Numbered from the stretch's first letter, positions 19,789 to 27,616 are shown. The stretch is 64,000 nucleotides of DNA from Enterococcus plantarum (GCF_001730295.1 NZ_MIKA01000048.1:62001-126000), one strand, 5' to 3'. Notes: a model not told the origin generated them from the letters alone. A program made the numbers and translations.

Positions 19789-19986
19789 ATGGTAAGAAAT
19801 GGTTTATTCGTATGCAGTATCGGTTTAATTATAATCTTATATGCGCTTAATCCTGCATCAATGACGTATGATTTGTTAAGTATGACTACAGGTATATTCT
19901 TAGTAGTCGTTGGAGGATATTTTTTCTTCAAAGGCAGGAAGAAAGAAGAACAAAATAAGAAAAATAGTAACGAGGTGAAAAGATAA
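19789..19986 (+). CDS. Small two-pass membrane protein
   Basis: 65 residues with two hydrophobic segments (about 5-18, LFVCSIGLIIILYAL; 32-46, GIFLVVVGGYFFF) and a charged Lys-rich tail. The start at 19789 follows GGATGGATG; an upstream open extension has no better site. Its stop overlaps the next start, so the two are probably co-translated. Function unknown. Confidence 0.65.
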   Translation: MVRNGLFVCSIGLIIILYALNPASMTYDLLSMTTGIFLVVVGGYFFFKGRKKEEQNKKNSNEVKR

Positions 19987-20399
19987 TGGAAATTATAAAA
20001 AAAATGAATATTCCTGCATCTGTTTTTTATGACCAAGTCATGGATTCTGTTTTGTTTGATATACGGAAGCATACAGGCAAAAGTTTAACAAGAAAACAAT
20101 TAAACAACTTTGAATATGTGAAGGAATTTTCCAAAAATAGCCGGGCTCGTATCAAAGTGGAAAAACTTGTTGAGAATACATCTTACCATTTTCGCACCTC
20201 TACAACAAAAAACGACTTTTTAGTGCAGTATGATATCAAGCCGTTGGATGAAAAGTCTTGTGAGATTCGTTATAATGAGAAGATGGAATCATATGGATTT
20301 TTACAGAAAATGAATGATGCAGTACTTGGGACTATTCTTATGTTTTTCAAAAAGCGTCAATTTACTAAAATGTTAAAAATGATGGAAGAGTCATTTTGA
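19986..20399 (+). CDS. DUF3284 domain-containing protein
   Basis: 137 residues. The pattern MNIPASVFYDQVMDSVLFDI near the N terminus and later ENTSYHFRTST and CEIRYNEKMES fits the DUF3284 family, common beside PTS beta-glucoside genes in Lactobacillales and of unknown function. The gene overlaps the upstream membrane protein gene by one base and ends the unit before a terminator. Confidence 0.8.
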   Translation: MEIIKKMNIPASVFYDQVMDSVLFDIRKHTGKSLTRKQLNNFEYVKEFSKNSRARIKVEKLVENTSYHFRTSTTKNDFLVQYDIKPLDEKSCEIRYNEKMESYGFLQKMNDAVLGTILMFFKKRQFTKMLKMMEESF

Positions 20400-20401
20400 G
20401 G

Positions 20402-20429
20402 AGAGTGTCATAGAGGCACTCTTTTTTTT
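20402..20429 (+). terminator. Terminator of PTS unit 2
   Basis: AGAGTG / CACTCT stem followed by a T8 run, starting two bases after the DUF3284 stop. Confidence 0.85.
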
Positions 20430-20484
20430 ATGCATTTTTACACACAAAACGCACAGTGCAACCACTGTGTATTCATCTGTGTAA

Positions 20485-20498
20485 AGAAAGCGCTTCAT
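20485..20498 (+). promoter_or_regulatory. Candidate cre (CcpA) site
   Basis: AGAAAGCGCTTCAT closely resembles the catabolite-responsive element consensus with central GCGC. It lies about 27 bp upstream of the -24 box of the third PTS promoter, so CcpA binding could block activator access. A weaker cre-like sequence is near 17050 before unit 2. Confidence 0.6.
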
Positions 20499-20507
20499 AC
20501 CGCTTGG

Positions 20508-20519
20508 TTTTGGTCTAGA
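20508..20519 (+). promoter_or_regulatory. Half-site of the PTS activator
   Basis: TTTTGGTCTAGA resembles one arm (TTTGGTCTATA) of the activator repeats upstream of units 1 and 2. The opposite arm is not evident, so binding may be weaker or depend on another site. Confidence 0.4.
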
Positions 20520-20524
20520 TCAAT

Positions 20525-20541
20525 TTGGCATAGTTTTTGCT
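20525..20541 (+). promoter_or_regulatory. Sigma-54 promoter, orphan EIIC
   Basis: TTGGCATAGTTTTTGCT has intact -24 GG and -12 GC with correct spacing. About 125 bp before the EIIC start, leaving a long leader. Confidence 0.8.
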
Positions 20542-20666
20542 TATTATAAGAATGTAAGATTATATTGATGCTATGTTTAGAGAGGCTATTTATTGTATTT
20601 AGATATATAAATCTGTTTTAGAAAGTAAAAACTTTTTAAATAAATAAATTATTAGGAGGATAAAAA

Positions 20667-22070
20667 ATGAATGGATTAACAGCTTGGATGGAAAGGTACA
20701 TCTTGCCTGTAGCTGCGAAGATCGGAGCACAAAAACATTTAGTTGCACTTAGAGATGCGTTTATCGGCATGATGCCAGTTACGATGGCAGGTGCTATTGC
20801 GGTTTTGTTAAATGCGTTTATGCGTGACTTTCCTAACACATATTTAGGCGAAGGTAATGGAATCACCAGTTTCTTTGAACCTGTTATTGCAATCAATGGG
20901 TTGGTTTGGACAGGTACCTTAGCGATCATGGCCGTTGTTTTTGCAGCATCGCTAGGATACAATGTTGCAAGAGCATATGATGTCGATGCTTTATCTGGTA
21001 TGTTGGTGTCATTAGCGGCTTTTTTCATTGGATTACCGCAAAGTGCAACAGCAACAGTGACATTGGCTGAAAAGTTACCAAAGAATATCGCTCAACTTTT
21101 TACGGATGCCGGTGCGACTGTCAACACAGTTGATGGTGTTTCTGCTGTTGACGCAGGTGCTTGGGGGTTTTTCCCGTTTAGTAAGTACATGGGTGGAACA
21201 GGTTTGTTTACAGCAATGATTTTTGGGTTTATTTCTGTTATTATATTTGCTAAATTAATTAAGAAAAATATTGTAATTAAAATGCCTGATTCAGTACCAC
21301 CAGCAGTTTCAAAAGCATTTGCTGCTATTATTCCCGGTGTAACAGCTTTATATGTTTCAGGATTGATTTATCATGTATTTGAAAAATTAACTGGGAAATT
21401 ATTGATCGATTGGATTTCTGAATCGATTCAAACGCCATTGCTTGGATTATCTCAGGGCTATGGTGCTGTGCTGTTGATTGTGTTATTAGTGCATGTCTTA
21501 TGGTTCTTTGGACTTCACGGAACGAATATTATGTCACCAGTTTTACAGTCAATTTATGGAGTAGCAATGGTTGATAATACAAATGCATATCAACAAGGAC
21601 AAGAAATCCCTTATAAATGGGTTGCTGGTTCCTTTGAAGCATTTGTTTGGCCTGGCGGGGCTGGTGTGACATTAGTCTTGATTATTTCAATCCTACTCTT
21701 ATCTAAACGTGCAGATTATAAAACAGTCGGAAAATTGGGCATAGGACCAGGTTTATTCAATATCAATGAACCAGTCATGTTTGGGATGCCAGTTGTATTG
21801 AATCCTATTATGTTGATTCCATTTATTGTGGCGCCATTAGTAACAGCTACGATCGCTTATTTTGCTACAATGGCTGGATTAGTCAATCCTGTTGTTGTAA
21901 ATGTCATTTGGGTAATGCCGACGATCATCAGCGGTTTCTTAGCCACAGCAGGTGATTGGCGAGCAATTGTTTTAACAATCGTTAATTTGGCTGTTGCATT
22001 TGTAATTTGGGCTCCGTTTGTTATTGCTGCGAATAAAATGGATCCAAATCTTGGTGAGCCAGAAGAATAG
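20667..22070 (+). CDS. PTS lactose/cellobiose-type EIIC (orphan, unit 3)
   Basis: 467-residue polytopic permease with GAQKHLVALRDAFIGMMP, KMPDSVPPAVSKAFAAI, WFFGLHGTNIMSP and LFNINEPVMFGMPVVLN. Closely related to the EIIC at 18022. No EIIA or EIIB is linked, so it must use those encoded by units 1 and 2, which its shared regulator would co-express. GGAGG precedes the ATG. Confidence 0.92.
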   Translation: MNGLTAWMERYILPVAAKIGAQKHLVALRDAFIGMMPVTMAGAIAVLLNAFMRDFPNTYLGEGNGITSFFEPVIAINGLVWTGTLAIMAVVFAASLGYNVARAYDVDALSGMLVSLAAFFIGLPQSATATVTLAEKLPKNIAQLFTDAGATVNTVDGVSAVDAGAWGFFPFSKYMGGTGLFTAMIFGFISVIIFAKLIKKNIVIKMPDSVPPAVSKAFAAIIPGVTALYVSGLIYHVFEKLTGKLLIDWISESIQTPLLGLSQGYGAVLLIVLLVHVLWFFGLHGTNIMSPVLQSIYGVAMVDNTNAYQQGQEIPYKWVAGSFEAFVWPGGAGVTLVLIISILLLSKRADYKTVGKLGIGPGLFNINEPVMFGMPVVLNPIMLIPFIVAPLVTATIAYFATMAGLVNPVVVNVIWVMPTIISGFLATAGDWRAIVLTIVNLAVAFVIWAPFVIAANKMDPNLGEPEE

Positions 22071-22101
22071 AGTGGAATTAATCTTTTGTGAATTAAATAG
22101 A

Positions 22102-22145
22102 AAGGCTGGGATATGATCTTTAAGGTCATGTTTTGGCCTTTTTTT
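22102..22145 (+). terminator. Terminator after orphan EIIC
   Basis: AAGGCT...ATGA and TCAT...GGCCTT pair imperfectly and are followed by a T run, about 30 bases after the EIIC stop. Confidence 0.7.
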
Positions 22146-22235
22146 GTGTAGAAAGGTTAGCTATTTTTCTGCACATCATTTTATATTAGCGTAAAATGAA
22201 CAATAAATAATTTGTTGTAGATGAGGTGGAGCACC

Positions 22236-22790
22236 ATGGAAAAAGAAGTATGTCTTATGGGCGAAGAAAGATTGGATGAAATGTTTGATTTAGCTGTCTA
22301 TGCTTTTAATGCTGAGACAACAGATAAACGCAAAGAGCATTTTAAGAAAATTGTTGCACACTCATCGAATTGTGGGTGCTTTTTAGAAGATACATTAAAG
22401 AGTCAAATTATTTATACTCCATGTATATGATGGGTAGAATTATTGATTTAGAGGGGGTTTTTACTTAAGTATCCCTTCTAAGCAGGAAATTGAGAAGTTT
22501 ATTATCTTAAAGTTGCGGACGAGTAAGCTTCATGGACTGAAGGAATCTGGGAATTAGCAATAGATGAAAAAGGACAGGGAATTGTGAAGAAAATTGATTC
22601 CAGTTCACTTACAGTGAGTGAAGAAGAACTTATTGTAAGTACGATTCAAACCACAACGCAACTTTTCATGGAGTATCGAACAGCTAGTGAGTTGAATTTC
22701 TATGGAAAAATCGGTGGAAAAGAGAAGTGGATTCAGTTGTTAGATCGACGCTTAGCGAAAGGCAAACCAATTTTAGTAGATTACTTTTAA
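22236..22790 (+). pseudogene. Decayed Eis-like GNAT acetyltransferase
   Basis: An intact N-terminal fragment (ATG 22236 behind GAGGTGGAG, about 65 codons to 22430, with CLMGEERLDEMFDLAVYAF) and a C-terminal fragment ending at 22790 (ELIVSTIQTTTQLFMEYRTA, LLDRRLAKGKPILVDYF) resemble the two ends of Eis-type acetyltransferases with an SCP2-like C-terminal domain. The roughly 400-residue middle of such proteins is mostly missing. The join region has a frameshift and stops, including one in VADE-stop-ASW. It is a deletion remnant. Confidence 0.7.
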
Positions 22791-22841
22791 AAATAGGCTA
22801 AGTGAGTTCATTGGTTTAATACTCACTTAGCCTATCAGTGG

Positions 22842-22973
22842 TTATACGTTTTGTTTGTCATTATCGTTTTTTTCCTCATGTTCTTCTAAAGCTTCTTTGA
22901 TAATGTCCTCTTTTTTCTGTTGATAATCATCTTGACGCTCTGCAATAACTTTTTCTTTTGAATCGTCTGTCAT
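22842..22973 (-). CDS. Small charged hypothetical protein
   Basis: 43 residues, almost entirely charged helix (SKEKVIAERQDDYQQKKEDI). The ATG at 22973 follows a strong GGAGG site; the upstream open frame has none. No function is apparent. The strand and strong site argue for a real small gene. Confidence 0.55.
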   Translation of the reverse strand: MTDDSKEKVIAERQDDYQQKKEDIIKEALEEHEEKNDNDKQNV

Positions 22974-23150
22974 ACATATTACCTCCATACGTTCATTTAC
23001 CCTTAAAGATTTAAGGTAAGCATAACATCCATACACTGACTTTACGAGCGTTTTGATTTCAAGCAGATGATTCGCAAAACGATCTTTAACTCCTTATAAT
23101 ACAAGTATAGGGAAACAGACAAAAGTTAAAACTGAAAGGTCGTGAGAAAC

Positions 23151-23273
23151 ATGAGCAAAACAAAAGAAGAAAAAGTAGCAAGAAATGGTAAAATCGGTAA
23201 AACATTAGCTGTTGTGGTAGGTGGACTTTATTTAGTCAAAATGCTGAAAGGTAAAAAGGCAATCAAAAAATAA
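23151..23273 (+). CDS. Small membrane-associated peptide
   Basis: 40 residues: charged N terminus, one short hydrophobic stretch (LAVVVGGLYLVKML, about 19-32) and a basic tail. A GAAAGG site lies about 12 bases upstream. Not recognised. Confidence 0.5.
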   Translation: MSKTKEEKVARNGKIGKTLAVVVGGLYLVKMLKGKKAIKK

Positions 23274-23353
23274 AAAAGAAAAACAAAGAATGAGGCAGAA
23301 GTGTTTACTTCTAAAGGAGTAGCTTTTGCTCACATTGTTTATTCGAATTTTTA

Positions 23354-23399
23354 AGGCAGGCATATGACTCGCAGAGTGATATGCCTGTCTCTTTTTTTA
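23354..23399 (+). terminator. Intrinsic terminator before the tRNA
   Basis: AGGCAGGCATAT / ATATGCCTGTCT stem with T7 tract. The rest of 23274-23445 holds no gene I can support. Confidence 0.8.
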
Positions 23400-23445
23400 T
23401 TTTTATTGACACTGAATGAAAAGACTTCTAAAATAAATAAGGAAT

Positions 23446-23520
<75 letters not shown>

Positions 23521-23523
23521 AAA

Positions 23524-23557
23524 AAACACCTGTCAAACGTTGATTTGATAGGTGTTT
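23524..23557. terminator. Hairpin between tRNA-Arg and integrase
   Basis: AAACACCTGTCAAA pairs with TTTGATAGGTGTTT around a six-base loop. The symmetric A/T flanks suit both the tRNA transcript and the converging integrase transcript. Confidence 0.65.
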
Positions 23558-23590
23558 CAATTTATTTGTGCCAACTTTGTGCCAAATCGC

Positions 23591-24715
23591 TTATAAGTAT
23601 TTCATAATATCGCTAATTTTTTCTAGGTCTTGGTCTTCCAATTCTTTTACTATATGAGCGTATGTTTCTTGAGTTGTAGTTGTATCCCTATGTCCTAACA
23701 ATTTGGATACTGTGAGGATGTTTATTTGTTTGTACAATAAAACTGATGCATATGTATGCCTTAATCCATGTAAAGTTAAGTTTGTATCAATGTTCAAACG
23801 ATTAAGCATCTTCTTTAAAAATTTGTTAGCTGCATTATTTGAGACGATTCCGTTTTTTAAATTATAAAAGACTAAGTTATCGGGATTTATGATACCAAAT
23901 TTCTTAAATATCTCAGACTGATTAATCTTTAATTCAGCCAGCATTTCTGTTGTTCTGTCATCTAGCACTACTTTGCGGATAGATGACTCGTTTTTTGTTG
24001 GACCGAATTCTTTGATCTTATAATTCCATGTCTTGTTGACGTCAACGAGTCGCTTATCAAAATCGATATCATCCCAAGTTAAACCTAACAACTCGGAAAA
24101 TCTCAAACCCGTTTTAGCTGCAGTGATAACTAAAAACGGAGAAGCGTATTCAGGATTTAAGTGTTTTTCAGTTTCTTTAAGTAAAAGTTTTAGCTCGGAA
24201 TAGTCAAGGTACTTGTCTTCTTTAGGTTTAGACGGCTTATTACCTTTAATTACAGCTTTTCTTGTAGGATCTCTATTGATAACACCATCATCGATAGAAT
24301 CCTTTAAGCAGGCCCTCACATGATTGTTAAACTTGATTACAGTTTCTTTGGCATGATTCTTTGCATACTTATTTAAAAGCTTCTGGTAGCTGTCTCTGTC
24401 CATTTCAGAGAGTTTTAAAAATGGAGCCAGTTTCTGCAAGCTCTTTAGTGTGTCTTCATATTTTTTGTAAGTCACTGGGGAGATACTGTCTTTTTTGTAA
24501 AGTATCATCCAGTCTTCAAAATAATCAGCCAGAAACATGTTTTTCTTTTCAGCAGAAAGACCTTTTTGAATTTCGTATTCCAACTCAACAGCTGCAGCTT
24601 TCGCTTCACTTTTTGTTTTAAAGCCGGATTTTCTAAGCTTAGTAAATTTACCGTCTTCTTTTCTATATGAGATTTCATACTGCCATGAATTACCTCGTTT
24701 AACGAGTCTTGCCAT
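23591..24715 (-). CDS. int: Site-specific tyrosine integrase
   Basis: 374 residues. Order: N-terminal arm-binding domain (WQYEISYRKEDGKFTKLRKS), SAM-like core-binding domain (about 60-160), then the catalytic domain with Arg in KTGLRFSELLGLTW, the HxxR motif LTLHGLRHTYAS, and the Tyr in TTTQETYAHI. Integrates and, with a directionality factor, excises the prophage at the adjacent tRNA-Arg. The ATG at 24715 has AAAGGAG 8 bases upstream; an ATG at 24733 precedes that site. Confidence 0.95.
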   Translation of the reverse strand: MARLVKRGNSWQYEISYRKEDGKFTKLRKSGFKTKSEAKAAAVELEYEIQKGLSAEKKNMFLADYFEDWMILYKKDSISPVTYKKYEDTLKSLQKLAPFLKLSEMDRDSYQKLLNKYAKNHAKETVIKFNNHVRACLKDSIDDGVINRDPTRKAVIKGNKPSKPKEDKYLDYSELKLLLKETEKHLNPEYASPFLVITAAKTGLRFSELLGLTWDDIDFDKRLVDVNKTWNYKIKEFGPTKNESSIRKVVLDDRTTEMLAELKINQSEIFKKFGIINPDNLVFYNLKNGIVSNNAANKFLKKMLNRLNIDTNLTLHGLRHTYASVLLYKQINILTVSKLLGHRDTTTTQETYAHIVKELEDQDLEKISDIMKYL

Positions 24716-24766
24716 AAACTGAACTCCTTTCATTGCAGCGTAAAAAGGTAACCCCTAAGGTTAATC

Positions 24767-25360
24767 TTATAAGTTTAATAACTCTTTTTTCTTTATTTCA
24801 AATTCAGCTGGAGTGATTATGCCATCATCTAATAGTTGCTTCATCTTTCTGAGAGTATCAAAGTTACCTGAAGAAGCATTTAATGATAAGATGCCGTCTA
24901 ACGCTGACATACAGCTTTCTAAATCTCTAGCGTAAGCTTTAAATAATTGAGAACTTATATCTGTTTTCGACATAACGATGAAAGGAATCATGGCTTTCTT
25001 GCTCTCTGTATTCTTACCGTCTAATTCTAAAACAAGCCATAGATTTTTTACGTAGCTTTTAGTTGTTTCAGAACCTGTGAGCGCGCCGACAACTGCTCCT
25101 GTACCACCAAACAATAAGCCGCCAACCGCTGCTCTGCCTAATCCTGATTTTTTTGTCACTTCTTTGTCATCTTGATAAACGGCGTATCCAATAATGTTAT
25201 CAAATCTCAAAAGGTATTTAGGTTTCATCATATTTTTTGTAGAAATCATTAATAATTTATTTTTATTGTCAATCCAAATATATTTACCAATTTTTTTATA
25301 AGGATCGAATAATTTCAAATCTGAGTTTAACGCTTTTTTATTTTTCCCCCAAAAAGACAT
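24767..25360 (-). CDS. SHOCT-domain protein with glycine-zipper segment
   Basis: 197 residues. The N-terminal half is beta-rich and PH-like (YIWIDNKNKLLMISTKN), the centre has a Gly-rich zipper (GRAAVGGLLFGGTGAVVGAL, about 77-96), and the C terminus is a short SHOCT motif (LLDDGIITPAEFEIKKKELL). It sits in the lysogeny module between integrase and the Rgg-like regulator, so it is expected to be made by the prophage. A role in superinfection exclusion or envelope modification is a guess from position. Confidence 0.75.
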   Translation of the reverse strand: MSFWGKNKKALNSDLKLFDPYKKIGKYIWIDNKNKLLMISTKNMMKPKYLLRFDNIIGYAVYQDDKEVTKKSGLGRAAVGGLLFGGTGAVVGALTGSETTKSYVKNLWLVLELDGKNTESKKAMIPFIVMSKTDISSQLFKAYARDLESCMSALDGILSLNASSGNFDTLRKMKQLLDDGIITPAEFEIKKKELLNL

Positions 25361-25439
25361 GTTAATTACCTCTTTCGAATGCTATATTTTTTTTCAAATT
25401 GATTATACCATGAATTAGTTTAGGAAAACTACGGAAGAA

Positions 25440-26354
25440 CTAATCTTGTTTAAACAAACCAACTTCATAGCTATCAAGCATTTTTTTGCTGTCCTTATCA
25501 TGGGTAAGTATTTTCACTTCTTTTTTCACTTGTTCAGCGTGTAAATCATCACCTATATCTTCCAGGATATGGATAAAATCATGAACTCTCTCTATATAGA
25601 CCATTTCACCTGTCATTAAGTATTGAAGTAAGTTATTCAAATACTGCAAGTTGAGTTTGAAATTGTAGTCCGTCTCTAGCTTATTTTGTTTTTTAGCTAA
25701 TTTTATATATTTTTCTGCGCCTGAGTGATCCATCGCATAAAGTTTGAGCGATATTATATTAATCAAAGTATTATGCGCAAACTTTTTTGTCTCAATATTT
25801 CTATTTTTATCAAACGGGATCGGGATAATTCTAGGAACGATTAAGTCAGTTTGCTTTGCGGAAAATAATCTGACTATATTCGAAATTAGTACATAGTCGT
25901 GATGTAAATAGAATTTTTTATTTATTAGAATGCTGAAGATATGATCTACTTCTTGTTGAGTTATTTCTTCAACTTCATCCCAATGAGGACCGAAAAAATT
26001 CTTTATCGCTATATAATTTGAAAGTTCTGTTGAGTTTTTATGATTATTTGATTTTAGTTTATAATAATAATCTATTAATTTATTCTTCTTACTCTTATTT
26101 TCTAAATGGGTAGCGCAATAAATATATAGCTCTTTAAATTTTGTTTGTCTGTAATCTAAATCATAAAAACGAAAAAACTCACTTGAGTGTATGCCAGTTT
26201 TTTCAAAAATATTTTGAAGTTCATCTAGTTTTATGCTCCTAACATTACCTTCTATTCTAGAATAAGCTGATGCATCCATATATTCTGGAGTCATGTCCTT
26301 TTGAGATATTTTTAACTTAGTTCTAAAAAAACGTAAAGTATCCCCAATATTCAT
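25440..26354 (-). CDS. Rgg/GadR/MutR-like transcriptional regulator
   Basis: 304 residues. An N-terminal XRE helix-turn-helix (GDTLRFFRTKLKISQKDM through SAYSRIEGNVRSIKLDEL, about 3-55) is followed by a long all-helical TPR-like region, the layout of Rgg-family regulators that bind short peptides. The ATG at 26354 is set by AGAGAGGG; a GTG at 26363 lies too close to it. A separate CI-type repressor exists at 27142, so this is an additional regulator. A tiny hydrophobic peptide gene starts 214 bp away on the opposite strand. Confidence 0.82.
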   Translation of the reverse strand: MNIGDTLRFFRTKLKISQKDMTPEYMDASAYSRIEGNVRSIKLDELQNIFEKTGIHSSEFFRFYDLDYRQTKFKELYIYCATHLENKSKKNKLIDYYYKLKSNNHKNSTELSNYIAIKNFFGPHWDEVEEITQQEVDHIFSILINKKFYLHHDYVLISNIVRLFSAKQTDLIVPRIIPIPFDKNRNIETKKFAHNTLINIISLKLYAMDHSGAEKYIKLAKKQNKLETDYNFKLNLQYLNNLLQYLMTGEMVYIERVHDFIHILEDIGDDLHAEQVKKEVKILTHDKDSKKMLDSYEVGLFKQD

Positions 26355-26455
26355 AAGCTTCACCCTCTCTTAATGTGATTTTAGCATGAGAAAAACATAA
26401 AAAAACTAAAATAAGACAAAATTAATAAAAAACTGTTGTTTTTGATGTTAAATTC

Positions 26456-26472
26456 ACAATTCGTCAAATTGT
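26456..26472. promoter_or_regulatory. Candidate operator between Rgg-like gene and peptide gene
   Basis: ACAATTCGTCAAATTGT is an inverted repeat with 6-bp arms and a 5-bp spacer, in the middle of the divergent intergenic region. Binding by the Rgg-like protein is inference. Confidence 0.4.
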
Positions 26473-26568
26473 TCTTTATTTAACGGATGTTGTTTGCTAA
26501 ACTTTACCTACAGAGACATATTAGTTTGCAAGCGTACGTTTCTTAATAAATGTAAAGGGGTGGATACA

Positions 26569-26634
26569 ATGATTACTTTGATAGCTGCGGTTAGTGGATT
26601 TATTTCAGTCTACGTTATTACATCAGGAGTTTAA
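26569..26634 (+). CDS. Short hydrophobic peptide gene divergent from the Rgg-like regulator
   Basis: 21-codon gene beginning MITLIAAVSG and ending YVITSGV, almost wholly hydrophobic, with a strong AAAGGGGTGG ribosome site 7 bases before the ATG. Its size, hydrophobicity and divergent position beside an Rgg-like gene resemble SHP pheromone precursors. SHPs, however, usually have Lys near the N terminus and a charged residue before the mature peptide, both lacking here. Alternatively it is a type I toxin, because a structured RNA candidate is encoded downstream on the opposite strand. Confidence 0.6.
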   Translation: MITLIAAVSGFISVYVITSGV

Positions 26635-26679
26635 AATAAAAAACAGTCATAATTGTTATTAAATAAAAAGCGCGTAATA

Positions 26680-26806
26680 AAAAAAGAGCTGATCCTAACA
26701 TCCACGGGCTACCAACCCATGTCGATTGTTAGGACCAGACACTAAAGGTACGAACTTTAGTGTGCTACTCTCATCTTGTAGCTATCGCTACAACATATTA
26801 AGTATA
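26680..26806 (-). ncRNA. Candidate structured small RNA, convergent to the peptide gene
   Basis: Read on the minus strand: an extended -10 element TGTTATACT (TATACT at 26801-26806; the -35 is poor), then hairpin TTGTAGC/GCTACAA (26776-26793), hairpin CACTAAAG/CTTTAGTG (26740-26762), then a longer hairpin with TCCTAACA/TGTTAGGA arms (26693-26734) followed after six bases by T7. That is a compact RNA of about 115 nt with terminator and no open frame. It would be antisense to the 3' part of a transcript from the peptide gene. Confidence 0.5.
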
Positions 26807-26894
26807 ACAAACTATTGTCCTAATATCATCATTTTTTTCAATTAGTGGTGATTTATAGTCTATTTGTTGTATAGTGTTGTTGATTGCTACGAGT

Positions 26895-26933
26895 AAAGAG
26901 CTAATGCATACTACAAATGCATTAGCTCTTTTT
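26895..26933 (+). terminator. Perfect hairpin terminator
   Basis: AAAGAGCTAATGCAT and ATGCATTAGCTCTTT form a 15-bp perfect stem with a short loop, followed by further T residues. It would end a plus-strand transcript from the 26569 region before the next small gene. The remainder of 26807-26894 shows no gene. Confidence 0.8.
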
Positions 26934-26982
26934 GTACATAAGGATAGTAGGGTACTCTAAACAAAATGACGAGGTGAAAAGT

Positions 26983-27132
26983 ATGGAAAACAGAAAACGT
27001 ATTAAACAAATTGAACTCAATTCAATTAAACAAAAAATTATTTTTGACTTGGATGAGATTACTAACTTGAAATTTCTAAAAAAATTGTATGTAGTTTTGG
27101 AAATAATTAAAAACAAGCAGATTAACCCCTAA
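26983..27132 (+). CDS. Small hypothetical protein
   Basis: 49 residues, helical, strongly charged N terminus (MENRKRIKQIELNSIKQKI) and a hydrophobic patch LKKLYVVLEII. Good GAGGTGAAAAGT ribosome site. Converges on the repressor gene, and its last codons form the left arm of a shared terminator. Not recognised. Confidence 0.5.
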   Translation: MENRKRIKQIELNSIKQKIIFDLDEITNLKFLKKLYVVLEIIKNKQINP

Positions 27133-27143
27133 TCTGCTTGTTT
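27111..27143. terminator. Bidirectional terminator between small gene and repressor
   Basis: AAACAAGCAGATTA and TAATCTGCTTGTTT form a perfect 14-bp stem around ACCCC, with T-rich sequence on both outer sides. It overlaps the coding 3' end of the 49-residue gene. Confidence 0.75.
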
Positions 27144-27558
27144 ATTTTACAAAAGAATCTAGTAGATATTCTACTGCTTTTAATTGTTCAGGAGATAGTT
27201 TAGTTATTTTGTTTATAACGGAAGTATATTCGTTTTCATCATCTAGCAAAAGATTTGCTAATACCACATTATCGATATTCGATATCTCTTCTTGAAAGGC
27301 TTTGATCTTTTCTTCTCGATCTTTTGAAGTGTCATACCCCATTAGCCATGCTTCGTTTACCCCTAAAGTTTCAGCAAGTAGATACAACTTGTACTGGTCA
27401 GGTGATGACTTTCCATTTACATATTGAGACAAATGGCTTTTAGATAGTTTAATACCTAGTTTTTCTTGATAAGGTTTAGACATATTTAAAATATCCACTT
27501 GCTTTAAATTGCGTTCCGACATAATTTGTTTTAATCTTGCTGCTGTGTTTGTTTTCAT
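27142..27558 (-). CDS. CI-type phage repressor (XRE family, short form)
   Basis: 138 residues. Helix-turn-helix at about 1-70 (NTAARLKQIMSERNLKQVDI, then KLSKSHLSQYVNGKSSPDQY and ETLGVNEAWLMGYD), then a short helical tail (LSPEQLKAVEYLLDSF). No LexA-like protease domain is present, so induction must work through an antirepressor or other mechanism rather than RecA-mediated self-cleavage. Start ATG 27558 follows AAGGAGCG; its promoter and operators lie in the divergent region with the Cro-like gene. Confidence 0.88.
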   Translation of the reverse strand: MKTNTAARLKQIMSERNLKQVDILNMSKPYQEKLGIKLSKSHLSQYVNGKSSPDQYKLYLLAETLGVNEAWLMGYDTSKDREEKIKAFQEEISNIDNVVLANLLLDDENEYTSVINKITKLSPEQLKAVEYLLDSFVK

Positions 27559-27580
27559 AGTCACGCTCCTTGATAATATT

Positions 27581-27609
27581 AGTATAAAGCACGATGAACC
27601 TAAATTCAA
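27581..27609 (-). promoter_or_regulatory. Promoter of the CI-type repressor
   Basis: On the minus strand TTGAAT (27604-27609), 17-bp spacer, TATACT (27581-27586). It faces away from the early promoter and abuts the leftmost operator-like sequence. Confidence 0.75.
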
Positions 27610-27616
27610 TATAAAA

